From TMED14 sp963925545 (GTDB lineage: Bacteria > Bacteroidota > Bacteroidia > Flavobacteriales > Schleiferiaceae), in assembly GCA_963925545.1 (NCBI GenBank), contig CAWUSA010000008.1, forward strand, positions 1 to 64,000: a stretch of 64,000 nucleotides of DNA, given 5' to 3'. A program made the translations under genes and the position numbers. A model generated the notes under the pieces. It saw only the letters and a list, made by a program, of their open reading frames with translations, searched no databases and was not told the DNA's origin. Positions 15,300 to 24,843 of the stretch are shown one piece after another. How positions within the stretch are numbered: position 1 is the first letter of the stretch; each line of letters starts with the position of its first letter.

Positions 15300-16584
15300 T
15301 GTCGATGTCTGATTCTGGCAGTTGCTCAGGAATGGCTCTATCTACCAAGGATTGATGTTGTTGTTTGCTGTTTTTTAAGCCCAATTTCCTAAGGCTTTCT
15401 GTTCTTCGGATCAGGTTGCCTGTTCCTTCAGTGAGCTTATTCATGGCCTTTTCGTAGCTGCCTTTTGCTGTGTCCATTTGACGCCCAACAGTCATCAAGT
15501 CCTCGGAAAATGCGACGAATTTATCGTAGAGACTGGAGGCCTGTTTGACGATTTCTCGCACATTTTCACTTTGCTTTTCTTGCTTCCACAAGGTTCCCAC
15601 GGTCCGCAAGGTGCTCCAAAGGGTCGTGGTGGTGACAAAAACGATGTTTTTGTCATAAGCTTGCTGAAACAGCGAGGGGTCCTTTTGCAGGGCTAGGCTG
15701 TATGCGCTTTCAATGGGCACAAATAGGAGCACAAAATCCAGGGATTGCTCGTAGAGGTTTTGGTAATTTTTTTCAGACAAGCCTTTGATGTGTGCCTTGA
15801 TGGAGAGGATGTGGTCCTTCAAGGCAGCATCAGCGTCCTCATTGTTTTCTGCGTTGACATAGCGATCGTAGGCAATCAGGCTGACCTTGGAGTCAATGAC
15901 TAGGTGTTTGTCATCGGGCAAATGCACCACAACATCAGGCAAGTAGCGATTGCCATCATCACCAACCTTGCTCGTCTGCACGCTGTATTCAACGCCCTGG
16001 GTCAAACCACTTTTTGCCAGTAGTTGATCCAACACCAGCTCACCCCAGTTGCCTTGTGCTTTCACGTCGCCACGCAAGGCACGGGTCAGTTCAGAGGCTT
16101 CGTTTTTAAGCTTTTCATTGGCCTCAACGAGTTTATTAACCTCAGATTTGAGTTCAGATCGTCCCTTAACCGATTGGTCGTGGGTGTCTTGAACCCGCTT
16201 ACCAAAGATGTCAAGCTTTTCCTTCAATGGCCCTAAAACGATGTCCAGCTGTGTGCTGTTGCCCTCTTGTAATTGCTTTCTCAAGGCCTCAGATTGCTGC
16301 TTGAGGGCTTCATTGGCAATGAGTTTAAACTCGTTAGCTAAGGCGGTTTTCTGTGCAGTCAATGCCTCAAGTTTTGCTTCTGAACCCGCCTGCAGCTTTT
16401 GGGAACCTTTAAGTTCTTCTTCTGCCGCCTTCAAGGCAGCTTCCAATGCGAGGATGCGCCCTTGACGCTCTTCGAGCAATGCCTTGGATCCATTGTCGCT
16501 TTCCGATGAATATTTGGCCCGAAAGATCAAGAGCAAAGAGGCTGAAACAGCCAATAAAATCAGGATAAGCAAGGACTCAATCAT
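15289..16584 (-). CDS. rmuC: DNA recombination protein RmuC
   Basis: 431 residues from the ATG that overlaps the ung stop (ATGA); an in-frame extension further into ung was dropped. A single N-terminal membrane helix (about 3-20) is followed by a long coiled coil (about 30-170). The RmuC nuclease-like domain then shows GNWGELVLDQLLAKSGL, the DVVVHLPDDKHLVIDSKVSL block and ENYQNLYEQSLDFVLLFVPIE. RmuC limits rearrangements between inverted repeats. Coupling to ung places it in a DNA-maintenance operon. Confidence 0.93.
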   Translation of the reverse strand: MIESLLILILLAVSASLLLIFRAKYSSESDNGSKALLEERQGRILALEAALKAAEEELKGSQKLQAGSEAKLEALTAQKTALANEFKLIANEALKQQSEALRKQLQEGNSTQLDIVLGPLKEKLDIFGKRVQDTHDQSVKGRSELKSEVNKLVEANEKLKNEASELTRALRGDVKAQGNWGELVLDQLLAKSGLTQGVEYSVQTSKVGDDGNRYLPDVVVHLPDDKHLVIDSKVSLIAYDRYVNAENNEDADAALKDHILSIKAHIKGLSEKNYQNLYEQSLDFVLLFVPIESAYSLALQKDPSLFQQAYDKNIVFVTTTTLWSTLRTVGTLWKQEKQSENVREIVKQASSLYDKFVAFSEDLMTVGRQMDTAKGSYEKAMNKLTEGTGNLIRRTESLRKLGLKNSKQQHQSLVDRAIPEQLPESDIDNEG

Positions 16585-17270
16585 CGGCGTAAAGGTAAGG
16601 AGTCTAGGGACCAATCGATGGCTTCAATGCCATGGCTTGTCAGGTAATTATTGCAACGACTGAACGGTCGATGCCCATGGAAGCCTCTGTAAGCGCCTAA
16701 AGGGGAGGGATGGGAGCTGCTGATAACCAAGTTATGGTCAGCGTTAATCTGGGGCATGAGGTATTGTGCATGCTTTCCCCACAGCAAGTAAACACAATGT
16801 GGATGCGCTGACAAGGCAAGGAAAACCTGTTCAATGAATGCCTTCCAAGGCCAGTTGGCGTGACTTCCAGGCAAGCCTTCTTCAACGGTCAAGGTGGTAT
16901 TCAAGAGCAAAACGCCTTGCCTTGACCATGCGGTCAAATCCCCATGTGTCGGTAGAGGTAGCTGAAGGTCTGCATGCAGTTCCTTATGGATGTTTCTCAA
17001 GGAAGGGGGGATTCGTTGCCCTTGAGGTACTGAAAAAGCGAGACCCATGGCTTGGCCGGGGGCGTGGTAGGGGTCTTGTCCGACGATTACAGCCTTGACT
17101 TGATTGGGGGCGGCACCCCTGAATGCAGCAAAGATATCTGCCATAGCTGGGTAGGTGGGCTGCTTGCTATGATCAAGCCTGGCTTGGATGTCAAACCATG
17201 GTTCAGCTTCAAAAAATGGCAGCAAGGCGTTGTGCCATGCGTCAGATAATTGAGGGGGGGTAGCTTGCAT
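16581..17270 (-). CDS. ung: Uracil-DNA glycosylase, family 1
   Basis: 229 residues. It removes uracil from DNA in base excision repair. The water-activating loop GQDPYHAPGQAMGLAFSVP, the minor-groove Pro/Ser loop and the C-terminal HPSPLGAYRGFHGHRPFS with catalytic His are all intact. I chose ATG at 17270; an in-frame TTG at 17297 would add nine residues. The gene heads the ung-rmuC-rlmB operon and is divergent from a tiny lipoprotein gene. Confidence 0.95.
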   Translation of the reverse strand: MQATPPQLSDAWHNALLPFFEAEPWFDIQARLDHSKQPTYPAMADIFAAFRGAAPNQVKAVIVGQDPYHAPGQAMGLAFSVPQGQRIPPSLRNIHKELHADLQLPLPTHGDLTAWSRQGVLLLNTTLTVEEGLPGSHANWPWKAFIEQVFLALSAHPHCVYLLWGKHAQYLMPQINADHNLVISSSHPSPLGAYRGFHGHRPFSRCNNYLTSHGIEAIDWSLDSLPLRR

Positions 17271-17308
17271 CTCTGCTAAAGTCGTATTTTTAGCCAAATT
17301 CTAAGCCC

Positions 17309-17404
17309 ATGAAGCGCATTTTTCTTGTTTTTGCCGTCTTGTTGATCATTGTCCTTGTCAGTTCTTGCGGGGTAGCAGATCCCTGCCCTGCTTTCACGGG
17401 TTGA
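17309..17404 (+). CDS. Tiny lipoprotein, 31 residues
   Basis: A 31-residue frame, MKRIFLVFAVLLIIVLVSSC then GVADPCPAFTG. It has a positively charged start, a hydrophobic core and a lipobox LVSSC with the acylated Cys at 20, leaving an 11-residue mature peptide. TATTTTTA (17285-17292) lies 16 bases upstream as a plausible -7 element. The Cys-Pro-Ala-aromatic tail resembles small Bacteroidota lipoproteins I have seen ending in CPAY (recollection, not searched). It is too short for usual gene callers. Function unknown; lipA follows. Confidence 0.6.
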   Translation: MKRIFLVFAVLLIIVLVSSCGVADPCPAFTG

Positions 17405-17465
17405 ATGTTATCAATAACACAGACAGGTCATCCCTTTCAGGGTTATTCTGTTGCATCTTTGTAAC

Positions 17466-18341
17466 ATGTCTGATTCTATAAAGGTTCCTGAAAAAACGGC
17501 CAATCGCAAGCCCAAATGGCTTCGCGTTAAACTCCCAACGGGAGAGAAGTACAAGGAAGTTCGGTCCCTTGTAGACAAGTACCAATTGCATACCATTTGT
17601 GAGTCGGGCCATTGCCCCAACATGGGTGAATGCTGGGGCGAAGGCACAGCTACGTTCATGATTCTAGGCAACATTTGCACCCGTTCATGCGGTTTTTGTA
17701 ATGTGGCAACAGGACGTCCTTTACCGGTGGATTGGGATGAGCCTGATCGCGTGGCGCAGTCCATCCTTCGCATGAAAGTCAAGCATGCCGTGATCACCTC
17801 TGTGGATCGCGATGATTTAGCTGATGGCGGTTCCATTCTATGGACAGAAACCATTCAGGCTATTCGACGCATCAGTCCATTGACAACCATGGAAACCCTG
17901 ATTCCTGACTTCAAAGCAAACACAGACCAATTGGACCGCGTCATCGCAGCCAAGCCTGAAATCATCAGCCACAATTTGGAGACTGTTCGTCGCCTGACTC
18001 GACAAGTCCGAATCCAAGCACAGTACGACCGGTCACTCGAGACATTGACCTACCTGAAAGCACAAGGAACTTGGCGAACCAAGTCCGGCATCATGCTTGG
18101 ATTAGGGGAGACTGAGGAGGAGGTTTTGGAGTCCATGATGGATTTGCGAAAGGCTAATGTGGATGTGGTGACCATGGGTCAGTACCTTCAGCCAACACCT
18201 AAGCATTTACCAGTCAAGGAGTTTGTTCATCCAGATGTCTTTAATCGATTGGCTGAGGCCGCAAAAACCATGGGTTTCATCCATGTAGAGAGTGGGCCCT
18301 TGGTTCGCTCGTCCTACCACGCAGAAAAACATATCCGATGA
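17466..18341 (+). CDS. lipA: Lipoyl synthase
   Basis: 291 residues. This radical-SAM enzyme inserts two sulfur atoms into octanoyl groups on lipoate-dependent complexes. The auxiliary [4Fe-4S] cluster is bound by Cys45, Cys50 and Cys56 (CESGHCPNMGEC), and the radical-SAM cluster by Cys71, Cys75 and Cys78 (CTRSCGFC). The C-terminal RSSYHAE contains the Ser that ligates the auxiliary cluster. ATG at 17466 was chosen over a start five codons earlier because family N-termini begin close to here and CATCTTTG ends four bases upstream. Stand-alone unit. Confidence 0.97.
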   Translation: MSDSIKVPEKTANRKPKWLRVKLPTGEKYKEVRSLVDKYQLHTICESGHCPNMGECWGEGTATFMILGNICTRSCGFCNVATGRPLPVDWDEPDRVAQSILRMKVKHAVITSVDRDDLADGGSILWTETIQAIRRISPLTTMETLIPDFKANTDQLDRVIAAKPEIISHNLETVRRLTRQVRIQAQYDRSLETLTYLKAQGTWRTKSGIMLGLGETEEEVLESMMDLRKANVDVVTMGQYLQPTPKHLPVKEFVHPDVFNRLAEAAKTMGFIHVESGPLVRSSYHAEKHIR

Positions 18342-18393
18342 CATCGAATTCATCCGTACTTTTAGCCTTATTACAATCTTAACAAGCGATTCC

Positions 18394-21300
18394 ATGAAAA
18401 GATCCCTTAGCCACATTCTTTTTTCCATTTCACCTGTTGTCCTTTTCTTGTTGGCAGCCATGTTGATGATGGCAGAACAGCCTACGGTGCAATACCAAGC
18501 TAGAACAGCACAAGCTGAGCCTGCCGGTGCAGCTGCAGGTGCCATGTCATACCTCCATTTGATGCGCGCCAATGGCGTAACAGGTGAAGTCAGCCCTCAG
18601 GATGTCATGAATGCACGCGCAGAGTTGAGTGCCATGCAAAACAAAACCACGTCTTTGACATGGGAGAGCAAGGGACCCGACAACTATGGTGGACGCACAC
18701 GCTGCCTGTTGGTTGATAAGGGCAACAGTAACAAGGTTTATGCAGGATCAGTAGGCGGTGGTTTGTACCGTAGCTTGAATGGTGGATCAACCTGGAATGT
18801 CGTTAGCAGCATTGACGCAAATAATGCGGTGGTGTCCCTATGTCAGGCAGCTAACGGTGATATTTACTACGGAACTGGAGAGGTTTTCATGGGCTATGGC
18901 GGTTCAGGTGGTAATACAACCCCCAATTTCATAGGTGGTGGCGTCTACAAGTCAACCGATGGTGGTAACACCTTCAGCCACCTGTCGGCTACAGCTCCTA
19001 ATGGTAGTTCAGGGACTGCAAACTGGGCATCTGTGGCAGACATGGAGGCACATCCTACCGATGCGAACACCCTATATGCCGCAACCAACAAAGGTCTGAT
19101 GCGCACCATCGATGGTGGCGCCACTTGGTCAACCATCGTTTCTGGCAATGTGCAAGGCATGGCCATCTCAGCTACAGGTAATTTGATCTGCTCTACAGCA
19201 GGAAGAACCATGTACTCCACCGATGGCGGCAGCAACTTCTCAGAAATCAGTACGCCAGTGGTTACTTCTACATCCTTGCCTAGGAGGACGGGTGGACGCA
19301 TGCGCTATGCAATTTCCCCACAGGACGCCAACTACATTTACGTGGTTCAGACTGCAGGCAACAAGCTGTCTGCTGTGTTTCGTTCCACCGATGGTGGAAC
19401 CGTATGGTCTAAGATTGCGCAACGTGGCGCCAACTTTGACCCCTTGTGTACGGGGTCTGGTTCAGGTCAATACTGTCAGGGAGTTTGGGACTTGCTATTC
19501 CATGTGTCTTCGACGGACAAGGATCGTATCTGGTTAGGTGGCATCAAGGTTTGGACCTGGTCACTCACAGGAGGATGGTCACAAACCTCCACCAACTTTG
19601 GCGGTAATGGCAACCCTTTCTATTTGCATTCTGACAGCCATGAAATGATATCTGACCCCAACAACGCTGGCATTCTCTACACCAGCAACGACGGTGGCGT
19701 TTTTAAGTCTAACGATAACGGCGTCTCATGGGTTGAAAGAAACCTGGGTTACAACACCTTCCAGTTTTACCGCATGGGTCTAGGTCGTCACCGCGAGTTG
19801 ATTGGTGGCACACAGGACAATGGCACCATCTTGGTTGATGGATCTGGCATCAGCCCTAACAATGGCAGCAAGCTCATTGGTGGTGATGGTGGTTTTGCTG
19901 ACGTGTCATGGTTGAACCCTAATTTGGTTTTTGCACAGACATTGGCTGAAAAGTCCTTGCTTCGCTCCAATGAGAGGGGTGCTGGCTGGTCTGCTTACAT
20001 TTCTCCCTTCATGAACCTGGCCACGCTGCAAGGCCTCCCTTTTGCCAACTGGACCATGCCACATGAGCTGTGGGAGACCACCAATGATCCGGGTTCTGTA
20101 GACACCATCCATTACCAGCTACTCCCTTCCTTGCGTTCTATGGGCTATGGCGATGGCATCCAGAAAGTATTTACAGGCAAGATGCGTCATGCTCAAGTCA
20201 ACGCACAGTATGTGACAGACTCCTTCAAGGTCGAGGCGGGCCCCTACACGTTGGTTGCGGATGCCAATGGCAACCTAACTGGTGATGGCACTGGCGTATT
20301 CCATGCGGATTCTGCCTACTTTGAAGTGACCTTCAATACGGCCCCATTGGCTGAGGTGATTCTTACCTGCGATGTCTTCTTGACGGGGGGGACAGATGTT
20401 GTTTTACCTAGCGCTATCAATGCTTTGCCTGTTGAGGCAACCTTGTCAACACGTTTAGATGTGGGTGATGTATTCAGCATTCAAGACCCCATTCAGTCAA
20501 CATTCTTTGTGGGCTTATCTTCATGGAGCACGGGGTCTTTTCCGAACATTGGAGGCATCTTCATGACCCGGGACATCCATGATTTTTCTAGCACCCCAGA
20601 ATGGTGGCAAGTTGCTCACCTTGGTGCAGGGACGACACCACACATCATGAAGATCAGCGATGATGGCGATCACTTGTTTGTTGGAACGACCAATGGCAGA
20701 CTGTACCGCATTTCCAACATCAACGCAGCACGCAACGCGAAAACAGCCAGCATTGATTCCAGCAGCACCTATGCTTTGACAGTGACGCAGATTGGCACCT
20801 TCTCTAACCGGGTAGTGACAGATGTTGACATCGACCCGAGCAACGCCAACCGCGTTGTGGTCTCCTTAGGTAATTATGGCAACAACAACTATGTCTACTA
20901 TAGCAGCAACGGACTCTCTACTAGCCCTAGTTTTCTCCCAAAGCAAGGTGACTTACCTCATGTGCCAACCTATTCCATCTCATTTGACAAGGGAAATCCT
21001 AGTCGTTTGATTGCGGGCACAGAAATGGGCATCTTCATGGCTGACAATGGCGCATCCGGAGGAACACCTACATGGGTTGAAGAAAATGCAGGTCTTGGCC
21101 GTGTTGCCGTCTTTGATATGGAGCAATACCGCACCAATGAGAACTACGACAGCAATGCAACGCACACCTCTCAATTTGAGGGTGATTTATTCATTGCCAC
21201 CCATGGCCGTGGATTCTTCCACACGACGTCAACGCAGGTGAGTCGTCCTGTGGGCATGGAGGAGCCTCAAGTGAATGATGGCATTGAAGGCCTTGGTTTG

Positions 21301-21531
21301 TTCCCCAATCCAGCTGTGAATCAAGTGCATGTGCCTGTGGCTTCCCATGGGAAGGTGATTATCACCTTGAGAGATTTGGAAGGCCGACTCATCCAACGCT
21401 TAGACTTGAATCGTGTTCCTGGCGGTGTTGAGCACTTGACCATGGACCTCACAAAGGTGGCAGCTGGCACCTATGTCATCACAAGAAATCAAGATGGCAT
21501 GACCGCAAGCGAGATTTTAGTGAAGTCTTAA
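18394..21531 (+). CDS. Large secreted Asp-box (BNR/sortilin-like) protein with type IX sorting domain
   Basis: 1045 residues from the ATG after lipA; the frame is open upstream inside lipA. A signal segment (about 8-28) is followed by at least six Asp-box motifs (for example STDGGNTFSHL, TIDGGATWSTI, STDGGTVWSKI, SNDNGVSWVE), the hairpins of a sortilin/VPS10 or sialidase-like beta-propeller. A central region (about 540-720) looks like an inserted domain, then propeller repeats resume. The last 80 or so residues (LGLFPNPAVNQVHV to the C-terminus) are a type A T9SS sorting domain, so the protein is exported by the Por system and probably anchored at the surface. The ligand or enzymatic activity is unknown. 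Confidence 0.9.
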   Translation: MKRSLSHILFSISPVVLFLLAAMLMMAEQPTVQYQARTAQAEPAGAAAGAMSYLHLMRANGVTGEVSPQDVMNARAELSAMQNKTTSLTWESKGPDNYGGRTRCLLVDKGNSNKVYAGSVGGGLYRSLNGGSTWNVVSSIDANNAVVSLCQAANGDIYYGTGEVFMGYGGSGGNTTPNFIGGGVYKSTDGGNTFSHLSATAPNGSSGTANWASVADMEAHPTDANTLYAATNKGLMRTIDGGATWSTIVSGNVQGMAISATGNLICSTAGRTMYSTDGGSNFSEISTPVVTSTSLPRRTGGRMRYAISPQDANYIYVVQTAGNKLSAVFRSTDGGTVWSKIAQRGANFDPLCTGSGSGQYCQGVWDLLFHVSSTDKDRIWLGGIKVWTWSLTGGWSQTSTNFGGNGNPFYLHSDSHEMISDPNNAGILYTSNDGGVFKSNDNGVSWVERNLGYNTFQFYRMGLGRHRELIGGTQDNGTILVDGSGISPNNGSKLIGGDGGFADVSWLNPNLVFAQTLAEKSLLRSNERGAGWSAYISPFMNLATLQGLPFANWTMPHELWETTNDPGSVDTIHYQLLPSLRSMGYGDGIQKVFTGKMRHAQVNAQYVTDSFKVEAGPYTLVADANGNLTGDGTGVFHADSAYFEVTFNTAPLAEVILTCDVFLTGGTDVVLPSAINALPVEATLSTRLDVGDVFSIQDPIQSTFFVGLSSWSTGSFPNIGGIFMTRDIHDFSSTPEWWQVAHLGAGTTPHIMKISDDGDHLFVGTTNGRLYRISNINAARNAKTASIDSSSTYALTVTQIGTFSNRVVTDVDIDPSNANRVVVSLGNYGNNNYVYYSSNGLSTSPSFLPKQGDLPHVPTYSISFDKGNPSRLIAGTEMGIFMADNGASGGTPTWVEENAGLGRVAVFDMEQYRTNENYDSNATHTSQFEGDLFIATHGRGFFHTTSTQVSRPVGMEEPQVNDGIEGLGLFPNPAVNQVHVPVASHGKVIITLRDLEGRLIQRLDLNRVPGGVEHLTMDLTKVAAGTYVITRNQDGMTASEILVKS

Positions 21532-21582
21532 CAAGCTGTTAAGAGGCTATCCTTTGTTGGGTGGCATCAGGCAGTCTACCAT

Positions 21583-21623
21583 AAAAAACCCCTCATGTCA
21601 ATGGCATGAGGGGCTTTTTATTT
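21583..21623. terminator. Bidirectional intrinsic terminator
   Basis: CCCCTCATG (21589-21597) pairs with CATGAGGGG (21605-21613). A T run follows on the plus strand, and six A precede it, giving a T run on the minus strand. It serves the secreted Asp-box gene and the convergent eight-gene operon. Confidence 0.88.
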
Positions 21624-21635
21624 GTGTGGGTTTTG

Positions 21636-22367
21636 TTATGAAGCAGGAGCTTCATCTATTTCGCTGAGATAGCTGGCCAATTGGTTGGCAAAAAGCTGAA
21701 CCAATGGGTGATTTGGGTGGGCCTTGATCAAGGCTTCTGCATAGGTCATTTGCAAAGCAAGATCCTCCGGGATTTGGTACAAAGGCACTTGCGCAAAACG
21801 CTGAAAGAACCCGAAGACATTGGCCAAGTTACTTGAATCACTTGCCATGATTTGATCCAGGGCCAATCGATGCACCTTGTACTGGCTTTGCATCACTTGT
21901 CTGTGGGTGATTTCTCGCTCCAGTGCGTTGTCCTCATCGCCACGCAATTGATTGCGACGTGCTTCCAATGAATCCAAAACAACATTGCTTTGCTGCACCG
22001 GCTGGTACAAGGCGTGCAACTGCTGAGATATTGCAGATCCTTCAATCTGGTAGTCAGCCAATGAATGACTGGCATCAACATAGCCGGTGATGTCATCGCC
22101 ATCACTCAGGCCAATTCGAATGAAACTGCCGGTGTTGAACAGGACATTGTAAAAGGTGTTGCGTGTGGAGTCCAATGGCAATTCCAACATCAGTTTATCC
22201 GTGATAGCTAGGGTGTCATAAGGGATCAGGTTCTGGCCATCCAAGCGGATGATGACAGCCTGATTGGCGCCAGTTATGTCAAGGTCAACACGGATGTGGT
22301 CAGGGTTGCCGCAGCTTGCCACAATACCAGCTGTGATTGCCAATGCGGCAAAAGATGGGTGGGTCAT
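21636..22367 (-). CDS. DUF4369-like lipoprotein lacking a thioredoxin domain
   Basis: 243 residues. The lipobox is IVASC (Cys at about 19) after a short hydrophobic signal. The N-terminal half (IRVDLDITGANQAVIIRL, YDTLAITDKLMLEL) resembles DUF4369, the beta domain normally fused in front of TlpA/ResA-type thioredoxins in Bacteroidota. Here a helical region follows instead (QQSNVVLDSLEARRNQLR) and no CxxC is present. It is last in the eight-gene operon, ATGA-coupled to gatB. It may be a binding-only paralogue. The family call is moderate. Confidence 0.65.
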   Translation of the reverse strand: MTHPSFAALAITAGIVASCGNPDHIRVDLDITGANQAVIIRLDGQNLIPYDTLAITDKLMLELPLDSTRNTFYNVLFNTGSFIRIGLSDGDDITGYVDASHSLADYQIEGSAISQQLHALYQPVQQSNVVLDSLEARRNQLRGDEDNALEREITHRQVMQSQYKVHRLALDQIMASDSSNLANVFGFFQRFAQVPLYQIPEDLALQMTYAEALIKAHPNHPLVQLFANQLASYLSEIDEAPAS

Positions 22368-23812
22368 GATTCGAGTTTATCTCTCAAGAGTTGGGTGGCG
22401 ACTTTAGGGTCAGCAGCGCCTCTGCTTCGCTTCATAACCTCTCCCATGAAGAGCCCGATCAAGCCTTTTTTCCCAGCTTGGTATTCAAGCACCTTGTCCG
22501 GGTAGGCAGCAATGACTGCTTCCACGTGTTCCATGATGGCGTCGCTGTCAGACTCCTGCAAGAGACCATGTTTCTCAGCCAGGGATTTAGGGTCCAAGTT
22601 GGGGTTATCAACCAGTTCAGGCAAGAGTTGTTGGCCAGCAGAAAAGCTGATGGTGTTCTCATCTACCAATTGAATCAGTGCAGCCAATTGCTTCGTTGCC
22701 ATAGGGAATTCTCGCCACTCCATGGCTTTGTCGTTGAGCCACCCTTGGACAGGCCCCATCAGCCAGTTAGCACCAGATTTTGCTGAGCATTTGGCATCAA
22801 GTAATGCCTCAAAATACAAGGCTGTTTCGCGCGTTTCTGTCAAAAGTTTAGCATCATAATCGGACAAGCCCAGCTTTTCAACATAGATTTTCTTCAGGGC
22901 ATTGGGCAGCGGGGGAAGCTTGCTTGCAATGGCGTCAATGTGCTCTTGGGAGACCCGAACAGGGGCTAAATCAGGCTCTGTGAAATAGCGGTAATCATTG
23001 GCGTCTTCCTTGCTTCTCATCGCAATGGTTCGCCCATTGACGGCATCAAAGGTTCGGGTTTCCTGGTAGATGATTTCATCAGCATCCAAGGCAGCTTTTT
23101 GGCGATGGTGTTCAAAGTCGATGGCCTTCTGCACATGGCGAAAGGAGTTGAGGTTTTTCACCTCCACCTTCACGCCCAAAGGTTCTGTGCCTTTTTCTCG
23201 GATCGAGACATTCACATCACAGCGCATGCTGCCCTCTTCCATGTTGCCATCAGTAATTTGCAGGTATCGGATCAGTTTTCTCACTTCAAGCAAGAATAGG
23301 TAAGCTTCTTCGCCTGTGCGAAAGTCAGGCTCTGAAACCATTTCCAGTAAGGGAACCCCCGCCCGGTTTAGGTCTAACAAGGTGTTGAAGGGGTCCAGGT
23401 CATGGATGGATTTACCGGTGTCCTCTTCCATGTGAATTCGCGTCAACCCAATGCGTTTAGTCGGAACGGTATCTGAGCCAATTTCAATGAATCCGCCGTT
23501 GCAAATCGGTGTTTCATGTTGGGTGATTTGGTAGCCTTTTGGCAAATCAGGGTAGAAGTAGTTTTTTCGAGCGTATTCGTTCCATTCACGGATATCGCAG
23601 CCGCAAGCAACGCCCAGCTTGATGGCGTTGTTGATGACTTCGTTGTTTGCCACCGGCAACGTGCCAGGCAAGGCCAGTGACACGGGACTTACTTGGGTGT
23701 TGGCTTGTGCGCCATAGTGATAGGCCTCAGAGGCGTAGGCTTTGGTAAGGGTGCTCATTTGCATGTGCACTTCCAGCCCTACAACGGTTTCGTATTCCAA
23801 TCCACTTTTCAT
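22364..23812 (-). CDS. gatB: Aspartyl/glutamyl-tRNA amidotransferase subunit B
   Basis: 482 residues, full length. GatB carries the kinase and tRNA-binding part of GatCAB, which converts Glu-tRNA-Gln or Asp-tRNA-Asn to the amide form. The N-terminal VVGLEVHMQMSTLTKAY, the YFYPDLPKGYQITQHE block, GIGLTRIH-type and MRCDVNVSIR motifs are present (here KRIGLTRIHMEEDTGKS and SMRCDVNVSIR). The C-terminal YqeY-like tail ends at LLRDKLES. GatA and GatC are not in this window. ATGA overlaps join it to lpxK upstream and the lipoprotein downstream. Confidence 0.96.
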   Translation of the reverse strand: MKSGLEYETVVGLEVHMQMSTLTKAYASEAYHYGAQANTQVSPVSLALPGTLPVANNEVINNAIKLGVACGCDIREWNEYARKNYFYPDLPKGYQITQHETPICNGGFIEIGSDTVPTKRIGLTRIHMEEDTGKSIHDLDPFNTLLDLNRAGVPLLEMVSEPDFRTGEEAYLFLLEVRKLIRYLQITDGNMEEGSMRCDVNVSIREKGTEPLGVKVEVKNLNSFRHVQKAIDFEHHRQKAALDADEIIYQETRTFDAVNGRTIAMRSKEDANDYRYFTEPDLAPVRVSQEHIDAIASKLPPLPNALKKIYVEKLGLSDYDAKLLTETRETALYFEALLDAKCSAKSGANWLMGPVQGWLNDKAMEWREFPMATKQLAALIQLVDENTISFSAGQQLLPELVDNPNLDPKSLAEKHGLLQESDSDAIMEHVEAVIAAYPDKVLEYQAGKKGLIGLFMGEVMKRSRGAADPKVATQLLRDKLES

Positions 23813-24843
23813 GATGGCAAAGGTAATGGCTGACCCTTCTTAGCGCACAGCTTTTCCAATTGATTGAATAGGCTGCTTGCGCCTTCAATGATGTGCATGC
23901 TGCTAGCAATGACATACAATGGGTATGCTTGTATTTGTTCAGGTGTTAGACGAGCTAAATCCTTAGCACTAGTGATCCATGCCTGCGATTTGCTTTGCTG
24001 GATTAGACTTTGGATGCTTGCCCAGTTTTTTCCAGAAAGGCTGGCATGATCTGGCAAGGCCAACACCTTTGCCTTTGGGGCATTCAAGTGTGCTTTCCAT
24101 TGTTCAAGAACGGATTGACTTTGGCCCAGTCCCGCAACCAACAGGGCAGCCTGACCTTCCCAGGGTAGTTCATGCCCGACAGGTTGAGGCATGTCCATCA
24201 AGGTTTGCGCACAGAGCAAAGCAATGGATGGGCTCAGTTCAAGCTCTTGTGCAAGGGCTTTGCTGTCGCAACCATCTAATGGGCAGTTGGTGATAACAAG
24301 CATGTCAGCACGACACAATGCACTCAGCCCTTCACGCAGAGGTCCAGCTGGCAACAGCTTTTGCTGGGATGACCTTTGATTGAAGGGCATGGTCACGATG
24401 TGAAGGGTTGGTTTCAGGGACCAGTGTTGGAAGGCATCATCCACAAAAACTATATCTGCCTTGGGCGCCAGGGCAATGCCATCCGATCGACGGTTCGCAA
24501 CGATGACGGTGCACTCAGGCAATGCAGAAGCTACCATGCAGGCTTCGTCGCCATAAATCCTTGGATCTAAATCCGCCATGTTTACTAACAGGTTTGATTT
24601 CCCTTGTCTGCCATAGCCACGTGACACATAGGCTGTGGAAAGCCCTCGCTCCTGGCAAATGCCGATCAGGTGCATGGCCAGTGGGGTTTTACCGCTTCCA
24701 CCCGCATGAATGTTGCCAATCCCAATGACGGTTTGACGGGGGTGATCTACTGCAAGGATGCCTGACTGATACAGGCCACGATGCAATTTTTGCCCGAGCC
24801 AATACAATGGAACCAAGGGGTAGAACCAGAGACTAGGTTTCAT
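23809..24843 (-). CDS. lpxK: Tetraacyldisaccharide 4'-kinase
   Basis: 344 residues. LpxK phosphorylates the 4' position of the lipid A disaccharide at the inner membrane. The N-terminal membrane-associated helix (WFYPLVPLYWLGQKLH), the Walker A GGSGKTP (48-54), and the YVSRGYGRQGK and DDAFQHWSL motifs identify it. Its presence shows a lipid A-containing outer membrane. ATGA overlaps link it to miaA and gatB. Confidence 0.95.
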   Translation of the reverse strand: MKPSLWFYPLVPLYWLGQKLHRGLYQSGILAVDHPRQTVIGIGNIHAGGSGKTPLAMHLIGICQERGLSTAYVSRGYGRQGKSNLLVNMADLDPRIYGDEACMVASALPECTVIVANRRSDGIALAPKADIVFVDDAFQHWSLKPTLHIVTMPFNQRSSQQKLLPAGPLREGLSALCRADMLVITNCPLDGCDSKALAQELELSPSIALLCAQTLMDMPQPVGHELPWEGQAALLVAGLGQSQSVLEQWKAHLNAPKAKVLALPDHASLSGKNWASIQSLIQQSKSQAWITSAKDLARLTPEQIQAYPLYVIASSMHIIEGASSLFNQLEKLCAKKGQPLPLPS

